DNA of 64,000 nt, taken from contig CAVSGL010000012.1 in NCBI GenBank assembly GCA_963727465.1, positions 1 through 64,000 on the forward strand, given 5' to 3'. Shown here in pieces: positions 52,001 through 53,662 of this stretch (positions are counted from its first letter, which is position 1; every line of letters starts with the position of its first letter). The notes beneath the pieces were generated by a model that saw only the letters and a program-made list of their open reading frames with translations, did no database searches and had not been told where the DNA came from. This stretch comes from VRUE01 sp963727465. GTDB lineage: Bacteria > Actinomycetota > Thermoleophilia > Solirubrobacterales > 70-9. Both the position numbers and the translations under genes were made by a program.

Positions 52001-53564
52001 GTCCCCCGAGCTCTCCCTCGCCCCGCTCTGGGGCCTCGTGCGCTCCGCCCAGTCAGAGCACCCCGGCCGCTTCGCCCTGATCGACACCGACGGCAGCGAG
52101 GCCTCGGATGAGGCGCTTGCCCAGGCCGCGGCCCAAGACCAGGAGCCCCAGGTCGCCCTGCGCGAGGGCAGGGCGCTCGTTCCCCGGGTGGCCCGGGCGC
52201 TGGCTCCTGAGCAGGAGGAAGAGCCGGTATCGCTCGATCCCGAAAAGACGATCCTGATCAGCGGCGGCACCGGCGCCCTCGCCGCCCAGGTCTCCCGCCA
52301 CCTCGTCAGCGAGCACGGGGCAAGGCACCTGCTCTTGGCGAGCCGCTCGGGAGCAAGGGCAGAGGGGGCCCGGGAGCTGAAACAGGAGCTCACCGAGCTC
52401 GGCGCCGAGGTGCGCATCGCCGCCTGCGACGTCTCCGATCGCACCGCCCTGGGGGGCCTGCTCGACTCGATCCCCTCCGCGCACCCCCTGGGCGCGGTGA
52501 TCCACACCGCCGCGGTGCTCGAGGACGGCACGGTGGAGAGCCTCGACCCCGAGAGCCTCGCCACCGTCTTCGCCCCCAAGGCAAACGCCGCCCAGCACCT
52601 GCACGAGCTGACCAGGGACACCGAGCTCGATGCCTTCGTCCTCTTCTCCTCGGCCGCCGGCGCCCTCGGCTCCCCCGGGCAGGCCAACTACGCCGCCGCC
52701 AACGTCTTCCTGGACGCGCTCGCGGCAAGGCGCCGCGCCGAAGGCCTGCCCGCCACCTCGATCGCCTGGGGCGCCTGGGTGCAGCAGAGCGGCCTCACCG
52801 CAGAGCTCGGCGAGGCCGACCTGAAGCGCATGCGCCGGGCGGGGATCGAGCCGCTCTCTGACGCGCAGGGCCTCGAGCTCTTCGACGCCTGCCTCGGCTC
52901 CCCGCGTCCCCTCTGCCTGGCGATCGGGCTGAACCGCGCCGGGCTGCGCACGATGGCCTCCGCCGGCGCCCTGCCGCCGATCCTCTCGGGGCTCGTGCGC
53001 GCCGAGACAAGGCGCCGCTCGGCGTCCTCGGGCGAGCTCGCCGCAAAGCTCGCCGCCCTGCCCGAGGAAGAGCGCTACGGGCACGTCCTCGAGCTGGTCC
53101 GCACCGAGATAGCGGCAGTGCTCGGACACGGCTCGGCGGCCGCCGTCGATCCCGACAGGGCCTTCTCGGAGATGGGCTTCGACTCGCTCGCGGCGGTGGA
53201 GATGAAAAACCGCCTCAGCGCGCTCAGCGGGCTCAACCTGCCGGCGACTGCCGTATTTGACTACCCGACCCCCGGGGCGCTTTCCTCCTTCCTGCTCGCG
53301 CAGATCTCTCCCGGAGAGGGCGAGGCCGTTGTGCTCGAGTCGGGGGAGCGGGAGATCCGCGAGGCGCTCGCGACGATTCCGCTTTCCCGTCTGCGCCGGG
53401 CGGGGCTGATGGATTCGCTGATGCAGCTATCTCGCCTCGACGGGGAGGCCGATGAGCCCGAGGCGGGGGACGACGACGACCGGATCGACGACATGGACAT
53501 CGAGGAACTCATCAGCCGCAGCGCCGATGGGGAGACCGACTCTCAGGAAAGGACCGACGGATGA
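19586..53564 (+). CDS. Type I modular PKS, gene 3 reconstructed: six modules E-J, about 11,322 residues, 14 frame changes in this copy
   Basis: One continuous gene by content. A single N-terminal docking helix (19586-19684) and a single C-terminal docking tail (about 53330-53561) flank six modules with no start, stop or docking region between them. The reading frame must change at about 33081, 34310, 35298, 37372, 37857, 40064, 40514, 40628, 41071, 41176, 41224, 43495, 45230 and 46980: twelve single-base insertions and two single-base deletions. Net +10 brings frame 2 at the GTG start to frame 3 at the stop, and (33979-10)/3 is a whole number. Conserved protein continues across every break. 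Product would be roughly 1.2 MDa. Start: GTGA overlap with gene 2, GAGGAG eight bases upstream. Stop: ATGA overlap with gene 4. A splitting gene caller would report the fragments listed separately. Confidence 0.88.
19685..24775 (+). other. Module E: KS-AT-DH-KR-ACP, malonyl AT
   Basis: KS Cys codon 20201, AT 21266-22275 (HAFH at about 21848), DH 22379-23225 (His codon 22484), no ER, KR 23708-24390, ACP Ser codon 24647. From the end of the KS to the KR it follows module D almost base for base at a fixed offset of 6395. The ER of D is replaced by a short linker ending EQPLSLDP. Expected product state: alkene. Confidence 0.9.
20725..23645 (+). repeat. Long direct repeat, copy in module E (pairs with 14330-17250)
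   Basis: Sister of the copy in module D, with no indels that I can see across about 2.9 kb. Identity ends where D carries its ER and E does not. Confidence 0.85.
24821..30850 (+). other. Module F: KS-AT-DH-ER-KR-ACP, methylmalonyl-like AT
   Basis: KS 24821-26095 (Cys codon 25337; segment GLMYQDYG), AT 26405-27395 (GHSQGE, YAAH with Tyr codon 26975), DH 27500-28340 of the second DH type (HGAAGAVIVP, His codon 27599), ER about 28797-29775, KR 29786-30480 (LDD), ACP Ser codon 30728. Same DH type as module K. Clean reading frame, so this is the best reference copy of the YAAH AT. Confidence 0.9.
30902..35995 (+). other. Module G: KS-AT-DH-KR-ACP, malonyl AT, three frame errors
   Basis: KS Cys codon 31412 (segment SSQDYQQIAPSSG), AT 32480-33490 (HAFH at 33062-33073, insertion at 33081), DH 33594-34441 (insertion at 34310), KR 34924-35605 (insertion at 35298), ACP Ser codon 35864. 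No ER; the linker before KR matches that of E. Expected product state: alkene, if the insertions are sequence errors. Confidence 0.85.
32946..34370 (+). CDS. Gene 3 fragment 2: end of AT and most of DH of module G
   Basis: Genuine from about 33081 (LMEPMLAEF, completing the AT after HAFHSP) to about 34310, in the DH hot-dog fold. The first 45 or so codons and the tail after 34310 are out of frame. It contains the DH motif HEVAGNVLLP (His codon 33699) and the second motif LLDAALH. It is not a separate gene. Confidence 0.75.
   Translation: MPRSTHPPRWSSPARRGRSQSSRPPGQRKGERASAWRSPTPSTRRLMEPMLAEFAELAGSLDYHPPQIPIVSNLSGGLLSEEQATDPAYWVSQVRQPVRFADAVATLAKQGAGALVEIGPQPALTPMAEECLAQAEPKERPALISTLREQRPEPHTLATALARAHAAGVELDWDALFRGRSPKRVPLPTYPFQRQRYWLEGGLGSSDPAAIGQAPADHPLLGSTVELAGTDREGLLLTGRLSLKTHPWLAEHEVAGNVLLPGAAFAELALSAGERAGAERLAELTLAAPLIVPAQGAVQIQLSVSEPSGEGAREISIHSRPEADPEGEPQPWTLHATGMLAEDSAEPPAPLAQWPPQGAEQIELAGFYEGLADLGLAYGPAFQGLGAAYRKGNEIYAEVSLAPRQREEAASFAIHPALLDAALHAGAMLLGSEQEGSLRLPFAWSGVSIAAQGAERAARAPQRGRRGGDRARAL
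33997..36183 (+). CDS. Gene 3 fragment 3: end of DH and first half of KR of module G
   Basis: Genuine from about 34310 (ELRVRLSAAGEG, last part of DH) through the KR structural half and the NADPH motif (KR from 34924) to about 35298, where an extra A breaks the frame just after HELTEG. The remaining 290 or so codons are out of frame. It is not a separate gene. Confidence 0.75.
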   Translation: MPSGRPKEPSRSSWPASMRASQTSASPTAPPSRASAPPTARAMRSTPRYRLRPGNAKRRPPLRSTPPCSTPPCTRGRCSWALSKRGACACPLPGAASRSPPRERSELRVRLSAAGEGAIALELYDQAGIAVATVESLLTRPLSKDQLTQQRAQTPYEIRWSEVELKAQGREDEPLLWRPKPKQGLPAAAEEIAREALERIQDFLADADNEGRRLAIATAGAIATTEEESPELSLAPIWGLVRSAQAEHPGRFVLIDTDASEASAEALAHAAAQSTEPQLALREGRALAPRLARARPGEEAEQPLSLDPAKTILISGGTGAMAAQISRHLISEHGARHLLLASRSGAKAEGARELKQELTALGAKVKLAACDVSDPKALKALLGKVPKAHPLGAVIHTAGALDDRTLESLDSESLATVFAPKANAAQHLHELTEGHRARRLRPLLLGRRRPRLPRAGQLRRRQRLPGRARGKAPRGRPAGHLDRLGRLGAAERPHRRARRGRPEAHAPGRDRAAHRRAGPRALRRLPRLPASPLPGDRTEPPGAARPGRCRSFGADLLGPDPLGVKAPLGGGRSACGKARRPARARARRPRARADPDRGGGCARPRLPRGDRPRQGLPGDRLRLPRRGRAEEPPQRPQRPRPARHRGLRLPDPAGAGHLPARAGERRRSRQAGRGQGPGKRGADRDPRHGLPLPRRGRLPRGAVGAGCPGQGRDRRVPLRSRVGPRSPL
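35459..37579 (+). CDS. Gene 3 fragment 4: end of KR and ACP of module G, KS of module H
   Basis: Genuine from about 35298 to 37372. It holds the end of the KR, ACP of G (Ser codon 35864) and the complete KS of H (36038-37310, Cys codon 36554). The frame breaks in the KS-AT linker at about 37372, where an extra G sits inside a run of C; the tail after that is out of frame. The start given is only the first in-frame Met. Confidence 0.8.
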   Translation: MQQSGLTAELGEADLKRMRRAGIEPLTDAQGLELFDACLGSPRPLCLAIGLNRQGLRAQADAGLLAPIFSGLIHSGSKRRSAGGGALAAKLAALPEQERAAHVLELIQTEVAAVLGHGSPAAIDPARAFQEIGFDSLAAVELKNRLSALSGLDLPATAVFDYPTPQALATYLLEQASAGGPARQVVVRAQASEEPIAILGMACRYPGGVASPAGLWELVAQGRDGIGEFPSDREWDLDRLYDPDPDHPGTSYTREGGFLEDISGFDAEFFGIAPREAVAMDPQQRVLLEACWEALEDAGIDPASLGGTPTGVFSGLMYQDYGTRLNRLPAEVEGYVGTGMSGSVVSGRIAYSLGLEGPAMTVDTACSSSLVTLHLAAQALRQGECEMALAGGVTLISTPRIFTEFSRQRGLAPDGRSKSFAEAADGVAWSEGVGMLVLTRLSEARRQGRPILAVVRGSAVNQDGASNGLTAPNGPSQQRVIRQALANAGLEPKDVDAVEAHGTGTTLGDPIEAQALLATYGQERENGALRLGSIKSNIGHTQAAAGVAGVIKMTMALREGALPRTLHVDAPSTKVDWTAGQVELLTEAEPWRPNGRPRRAGISSFGISGTNAHVILEEAPAPVEAEEREEAEPLLEGPRPAAALGQIEARPGRRRRPPRLPPARAPRTGPHRHRPLPGEDQKRLPPQGGALGHRFQGAARRARRPR
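37326..37868 (+). CDS. Gene 3 fragment 5: N-terminal third of the AT of module H
   Basis: Genuine from about 37372 to 37857: KS-AT linker, then AT opening VFLFAGQGAQHPRM, up to SLARLWG. A missing base at 37857 leads to a stop at 37868. The sister AT in module F has an A at the corresponding place (after 26639). It is not a separate gene. Confidence 0.75.
   Translation: MRQRREKRRSRCLRARVPLPLSAKSKPALADAAARLASHLREHPELDPTDIAHSLAKTRSAFPHRAVLLATDSKELLGELDALAEGRGQSTQQSAEPRPVFLFAGQGAQHPRMAYELHRSLPAFAQRIEECEQALEPFVDWSLSEVLADPEGAWMQRLDIVQPALFAVMVSLARLWGASG
37715..41182 (+). CDS. Gene 3 fragment 6: rest of AT, DH and parts of ER and KR of module H
   Basis: Genuine from about 37858 to 40064: AT core with GHSQGE and YAAH (Tyr codon 38192), DH 38717-39560 and the KR structural half. 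The same frame is genuine again from 40628 to 41071 (second half of ER, start of KR). Between these stretches the coding lies in the other two frames because of insertions at about 40064, 40514 and 40628. The first 48 or so codons and the last 37 are out of frame. Confidence 0.75.
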   Translation: MRAGARALRRLVPERGPRRPRGRLDAAPGHRPAGALCGDGLPRPPVGGFGVRPALVAGHSQGEIAAAHISGALSLDDAARVIARRGQAMAKIAGKGAMASVSLAPEALTERLGPYGQSLSLAAINGPASVVVSGEPEAIEQLLAQCEAEGLRAQRIAVDYAAHSHQIEALEDELLEAFAPIKPREAEIALRSTVSGEQVEGKELGPEYWYRNLRQSVLLEPVLTTMLNEGRRGFIEISPHPVLAFGATECADALGITDAQILATLRREEGGPERFARSLAEAHAAGVELDWDALFRGRSPKRVPLPTYPFQRQRYWLEGGLGSSDPAAIGQAPADHPLLGSTVELAGEGGEGLLLTGRLSLKTHPWLAEHEVAGNVLLPGAAFAELALSAGERAGAERLAELTLAAPLIVPAQGAVQIQLSVSEPSGEGAREISIHSRPEADPEGEPQPWTLHATGTLAEDSAEPPAPLAQWPPQGAEEIELAGFYEGLADLGLAYGPAFQGLGAAYRKGNEIYAEVSLAPKQREEAASFAIHPALLDAALHAGAMLLGSEQEGSLRLPFAWSGVSIAAQGADELRVRLSAAGEGAIALELYDQAGIAVATVESLLTRPLSKDQLTQQRAQTPYEIRWSEVELKAQGREDEPLLWRPKPKQGLPAAAEEIAREALERIQGFLADADNEGKRLAIATAGAIATTEDESPELSLAPIWGLVRSAQAEHPGRFVLIDTDGSEASAEALAHAAAQSTEPQLALREGRALAPRLQAAQDDADSLLPPAGPYRLESSGSRQPRRALAGRQPEGDGAARADRGADRDARRGAQLPRRPDRPRPLPGQGQDRRRRRRRRIGGRLRGRGPRPRRPRDGHGPRLLRSGGGERGAHPGADPRGLLLRAGGGDPHRLPDRLHGPLRPGRAEAGRAGPDPRRRRRRRHGGDPARQARPGPRSSPPPAPPSGRRCASSASPRRTSPPRAISASRTRFLEATGGEGVDVVLNSLAKDHVDASLELLPRGGRFLEMGKTDIRDPAQIEAAHPNVTYRAYDLIEAGAERMGEMLTEVVSRFAAGELTHSPIAAWDLRRAPQAFRHLREGRNTGKVVLTIPRPLDPGKTILISGGTGAMAAQISRHLDQRARGKAPALGEPLGSKGRGGQGAEARAHRARRRR
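39891..40820 (+). CDS. Gene 3 fragment 7: first part of the ER of module H
   Basis: Genuine only from about 40064 to 40514: ER from GSLDGLSLVANPR through ALGLYPGKG to the nucleotide-binding HAGAGGVGMAAIQLA. The next 110 or so bases (40514-40628) are coding in frame 1 and too short to stand alone. Three insertions within 570 bases make this the most damaged domain of gene 3. It is not a separate gene. Confidence 0.7.
   Translation: MAARPRPRRSPTPPPRAPSPSSPCARAGRWPPASRRPKTTPTRCCPRRAPTGSSPLAAGSLDGLSLVANPRATEPLGPTEVRIEMRAAGLNFRDVLIALGLYPGKGRIGGEGAGVVSEVGSEVEDLAPGDRVMGMVPDSFAAVAVSEERTLVRIPEGFSYEQAAAIPTVYLTAYMGLFDLAGLKRGERVLIHAGAGGVGMAAIQLAKPGRGRGLRHRQPRQVGGAARARPPRGEHRLLARSRLQGRASSRRPGERESTSFSTRSPRTTSTPRSSYCPGAAASWRWARPTSATPRRSRQPTPTSPTAPMT
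41267..43756 (+). CDS. Gene 3 fragment 8: most of KR and ACP of module H, KS of module I
   Basis: Genuine from about 41224 to 43495. KR of H from HTAGALDD onward, ACP of H (Ser codon 41954), complete KS of I (42128-43400, Cys codon 42638). The preceding 150 bases (41071-41224) contain three insertions and use all three frames. The frame breaks again in the KS-AT linker at about 43495. Confidence 0.8.
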   Translation: MIHTAGALDDRTLESLDPESLATVFAPKASAAQHLHELTRDTELDAFVLFSSAAGALGSPGQANYAAANVFLDALAARRRAEGLPATSIAWGAWVQQSGLTAELGEADLKRMRRAGIEPLTDAQGLELFDACLGSPRPLCLAIGLNRQGLRSMQSAAVLPPVFSGLVRTEAKRRSASSGELAAKLATLPEQERAEYVLELIQTEVAAVLGHGSPAAVDPARAFKEIGFDSLAAVELKNRLGQASGLDLPATAVFDYPTPQALAAYLLERASAGGPARQVVVRAQASEEPIAILGMACRYPGGVASPAGLWELVAQGEDGIGEFPADRGWDLDRLYDPDPDHPGTSYTREGGFLHEAAEFDAEFFGIAPREAVAMDPQQRVLLEACWEALEDAGIDPDSLGGTPTGVFSGMSSQDYQQIAPSSGVDGYGITGNVASVASGRVAYALGLEGPAMTIDTACSSSLVALHLASQALRGGECEMALAGGVTVLATPGAFLEFSRQRGLAPDGRCKSFAEAADGTGFSEGVGMLVLTRLSEAQRQGHPILAVVRGSAVNQDGASNGLTAPNGPSQQRVIRQALANAGLEPKDVDAVEAHGTGTTLGDPIEAQALLATYGQERENGALRLGSIKSNIGHTQAAAGVAGVIKMTMALREGLLPRTLHVDAPSSHVDWEAGQVELLTEQEPWQPNGRPRRAGVSSFGISGTNAHVILEEAPAPVEAEDREEAGPLLEGPVPLPLSAKSKPALARRRRPPRLPPARAPRTGPHRHRPLPGEDQKRLPPQGGALGHRARGAARRARRPRRGQGPEHPAKRRAPPGLPLCRPGRPAPPDGI
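43410..45260 (+). CDS. Gene 3 fragment 9: AT and first half of DH of module I
   Basis: Genuine from about 43495 to 45230: complete AT of I (43707-44695, GHSQGE, YAAH with Tyr codon 44277) and the first half of its DH with HEVAGNVLLP (His codon 44907). The first 28 codons and the last 10 are out of frame. It is not a separate gene. Confidence 0.8.
   Translation: MRQRTEKRQGPCLRAPSRCRSRPNRSPPSQDAAARLASHLREHPELDPTDIAHSLAKTRSAFPHRAVLLAIEPEELLGELDALAAGRGQSTQQSAEPRPVFLFAGQGAQHPRMAYELHRSLPAFAQRIEECEQALEPFVDWSLSEVLADPEGAWMQRLDIVQPALFAVMVSLARLWQSCGVRPALLAGHSQGEIAAAHISGALSLDDAARVIARRGQAMAKIAGKGAMASVSLTPEALTERLGPYGQSLSLAAINGPASVVVSGEPEAIEQLLAQCEAEGLRAQRIAVDYAAHSHQIEALKDELLEAFAPIEPGEAEIPLRSTVSGEQVEGKELGPTYWYRNLRQSVLLEPVLTTMLNEGRRGFIEISPHPVLAFGATECADALGITDAQILSTLRREEGGPERFARSLAEAHAAGVELDWDALFRGRSPKRVPLPTYPFQRQRYWLEGGLGSSDPTAIGQAPADHPLLGSTVELAGEGGEGLLLTGRLSLKTHPWLAEHEVAGNVLLPGAAFAELALSAGERAGAERLAELTLAAPLIVPAQGAVQIQLSVSEPSEEGAREISIHSRPEADPEGEPQPWTLHATGTLTEDSAEPPAPLAQWPPQGARADRAGRLL
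45205..47109 (+). CDS. Gene 3 fragment 10: second half of DH, KR structural half and ER of module I
   Basis: Genuine from about 45230 to 46980. It completes the DH (LLDAALH), then the KR structural half and an ER (46101-47075) whose substrate-binding stretch at about 46256-46500 differs from every other ER in genes 2-3. A missing base at about 46980 (GELTTPR where sister modules read GELTHSP or GELDHSP) sends the frame to the stop at 47109. Confidence 0.8.
   Translation: MPSGRPKGREQIELAGFYEGLADLGLAYGPAFQGLGAAYRKDNEIYAEVSLAPRQREEAASFAIHPALLDAALHAGAMLLGSAQDRSLRLPFAWSGVSIAAQGASELRVRLSEAGEGAIALELYDQAGIAVATVESLLTRPLSRDQLTQQRAQTPYEIRWSEVELKAQDREDEPLLWRPQPKQGLPAAAEEIAREALKRLQGFLADADNEGKRLAIATAGAIATTEEESPELSLAPVWGLVRSAQAEHPGRFVLIDTDGSEASGEALARAAAQATEPQLALREGRALAPRLQPAQDDADSLLPPAGPYRLESSGAGSLDGLSLVANPRATEPLGPTEVRIQMRAAGLNFREVMVALGFAVPGEAMLGGEGAGVVCEVGAEVEDLAPGERVMGMIPDSFGPLTIADRSAIVAIPAGLSHEQAAAIPVVYTTAYYGLFDLADLKRGERVLIHAGAGGVGMAAIQLAKRAGAEVFATASPAKWEALREFGLPAENIASSRDLGFRESFLEATGGEGVDVVLNSLAKDHVDASLELLPRGGRFLEMGKTDIRDPEEVEAAHPNVTYRAFSTFEAGPERTTEMLTEVVSRFAAGELTTPRSPPGTCAGPRRRSATSERAATRARSCSRSPARWTPARRS
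46641..53564 (+). CDS. Gene 3 fragment 11: KR-ACP of module I, complete module J, C-terminal docking tail
   Basis: Genuine from about 46981 (HSPIAAWDLRRAP) to the true stop of gene 3; the first 113 or so codons are out of frame. KR of I 47097-47775, ACP of I (Ser codon 48036), then module J whole. The tail resembles that of gene 1: a helix starting EREIREALATIPLSRLRRAG, then an acidic segment with MDIEELISRS. No further frame errors are seen from here to the window end. Confidence 0.88.
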   Translation: MGGAARVRPPRGEHRLLARSRLQGELPRGDRGRGSRRRSQLARQGPRRRLARAPAQGRPLPGDGQDRHPRPRRGRGSPPQRHLQGLQHLRSGPRAHHRDAHRGRLPLRGGRAHHSPIAAWDLRRAPQAFRHLREGRNTGKVVLTIPRPLDPGKTILISGGTGILAARISRHLISEHGARHLLLASRSGARAEGAGELKQELTELGAEVRIEACDVSDPTALEGLLDSIPSAHPLGAVIHTAGALDDRTLESLDPESLATVFAPKANAAQHLHELTRDTELDAFVLFSSAAGALGSPGQANYAAANVFLDALAARRRAEGLPATSIAWGLWATATGLTSGLGEAGLARMRRVGIEPLTDAQGLELFDACLGSDRPLAVGIGLNRRELRAQSNTGLLPPILSGLVGGRARRRSTASGALATKLASLPETDRPGYVLELIAGEAAAVLGHSSAAAIDPGDTFKDLGFDSLAAVELKNRLGQASGLDLPATAVFDYPTPQALAAYLLEQASAGGPARQVVVRAQASEEPIAILGMACRYPGGVASPAGLWELVAQGEDGIGEFPADRGWDLDRLYDPDPDHPGTSYTREGGFLHEAAEFDAEFFGIAPREAVAMDPQQRVLLEACWEALEDAGIDPDSLGGTPTGVFSGMSSQDYQLVGPAKREFDGYGMTGSLTSVASGRVAYALGLEGPAMTIDTACSSSLVALHLASQALRGGECEMALAGGVTVLATPGAFLEFSRQRGLAPDGRCKSFAEAADGTGFSEGVGMLVLARLSEAQRQGHPILAVVRGSAVNQDGASNGLTAPNGPSQQRVIRQALANAGLEPKDVDAVEAHGTGTTLGDPIEAQALLATYGQERENGALRLGSIKSNIGHTQAAAGVAGVIKMTMALREGALPRTLHVDAPSAKVDWEAGQVELLTEAEPWQPNGRPRRAGVSSFGISGTNAHVILEEAPAPVEAEDREEAEPLLEGPVPLPLSAKSKPALQDAAARLASHLREHPELDPTDIAHSLAKTRSAFPHRAVLLATEPEELLGELDALAAGRPSTPTESARPGRLAYLLSGQGSQRAGMGRELYESSPAFAAAFDRICEPLSAELGCSLEEIVFATGEAAQEKLNDTTYAQPALFALELALARTLAAIGIEPALLAGHSIGELAAAQISGVLSLPDAARLVVARGALMGALPKEGAMLAVAAKEAEAAAAIAGKEAELSIAAINSPTSVVLSGKEGAIAELEAAWAKEGRKSKRLAVSHAFHSPLMEPMLAEFAAIAGSLDYHPPRIPIVSNLSGELLSEEQATDPAYWVSQVRQPVRFADAVATLAAQGASALVEIGPQPALTPMAEECLAQAEPKERPALISTLREQRPEPQALATALARAHAAGVELDWDALFRGRSPKRVPLPTYPFQRQRYWLEGGLGSSDPAAIGQAPVDHPLLGAAVEDPTSGALTLTGRISLTTHPWLADHFVAGAVIVPGTVFAELALNAGEMTGAARISALSFEAPLVLPESGAVQLQVVVSEPDESGSRPVAVYSRPQENAVDGEADAAEWTQHASGSLSADDAARPPRQLAAWPPRGATEIDVADFYDRLAGVGFEYGPAFQCLTAAWRDGEEIYAEVSLAPEQSEQAAAFALHPALLDAALHSALAAFGDQGLDLRVLFALSEVSLAVAGARELRVKLSPAGEGAVALDLFDSAGAEVARIGSMLTRPIAPEQLAAAIRPSQSLHEVEWSELELPAEEQDAPEPLIWRPEPRPDLPGAAREMCEEALERIQAFLGSEESEGARLAIATAGAIATTEEESPELSLAPLWGLVRSAQSEHPGRFALIDTDGSEASDEALAQAAAQDQEPQVALREGRALVPRVARALAPEQEEEPVSLDPEKTILISGGTGALAAQVSRHLVSEHGARHLLLASRSGARAEGARELKQELTELGAEVRIAACDVSDRTALGGLLDSIPSAHPLGAVIHTAAVLEDGTVESLDPESLATVFAPKANAAQHLHELTRDTELDAFVLFSSAAGALGSPGQANYAAANVFLDALAARRRAEGLPATSIAWGAWVQQSGLTAELGEADLKRMRRAGIEPLSDAQGLELFDACLGSPRPLCLAIGLNRAGLRTMASAGALPPILSGLVRAETRRRSASSGELAAKLAALPEEERYGHVLELVRTEIAAVLGHGSAAAVDPDRAFSEMGFDSLAAVEMKNRLSALSGLNLPATAVFDYPTPGALSSFLLAQISPGEGEAVVLESGEREIREALATIPLSRLRRAGLMDSLMQLSRLDGEADEPEAGDDDDRIDDMDIEELISRSADGETDSQERTDG
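48210..53315 (+). other. Module J: KS-AT-DH-KR-ACP, malonyl AT
   Basis: KS Cys codon 48723 (segment SSQDYQLVGPAKREFDG), AT 49791-50800 (HAFH at 50373), DH 50904-51745 with a DH core unlike its neighbours (HFVAGAVIVP, His codon 51003, and LLDAALHS), KR 52245-52930 (HTAAVLEDG: LED instead of LDD), ACP Ser codon 53184. No ER. Its sister is module L, at a fixed offset of 10,583 on both sides of the DH core. Last module of gene 3; first of three consecutive alkene-forming modules. Confidence 0.88.
49265..53190 (+). repeat. Long direct repeat, copy in module J (pairs with 59848-63773)
   Basis: Matches module L at a constant offset of 10,583 from the end of the KS to about 50985, and again from about 51786 to the ACP. 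The DH core in between is diverged but of the same length. Confidence 0.85.
53330..53564 (+). other. C-terminal docking region of gene 3
   Basis: Helix REIREALATIPLSRLRRAG, a very acidic linker with four consecutive Asp, then MDIEELISRSADG. Same build as the gene 1 tail. Expected partner: the start of gene 4. Confidence 0.8.
53545..53553 (+). promoter_or_regulatory. Ribosome binding site of gene 4
   Basis: AGGAAAGGA ending seven bases before the ATG at 53561; the strongest of the three sites. Confidence 0.65.
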
Positions 53565-53662
53565 GCACCAGCAACGCCGACGTGGTGGACGCCCTGCGCC
53601 GGGCGCTCAAGGAGCGCGATCGGCTCCGGGGCGAGAACGTCCGCCTGCGGAAGAGCACGACG
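53561..53662 (+). other. N-terminal docking helix of gene 4
   Basis: MSTSNADVVDALRRALKERD then RLRGENVRLRKS before the KS. Same class as the gene 2 helix. Confidence 0.8.
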
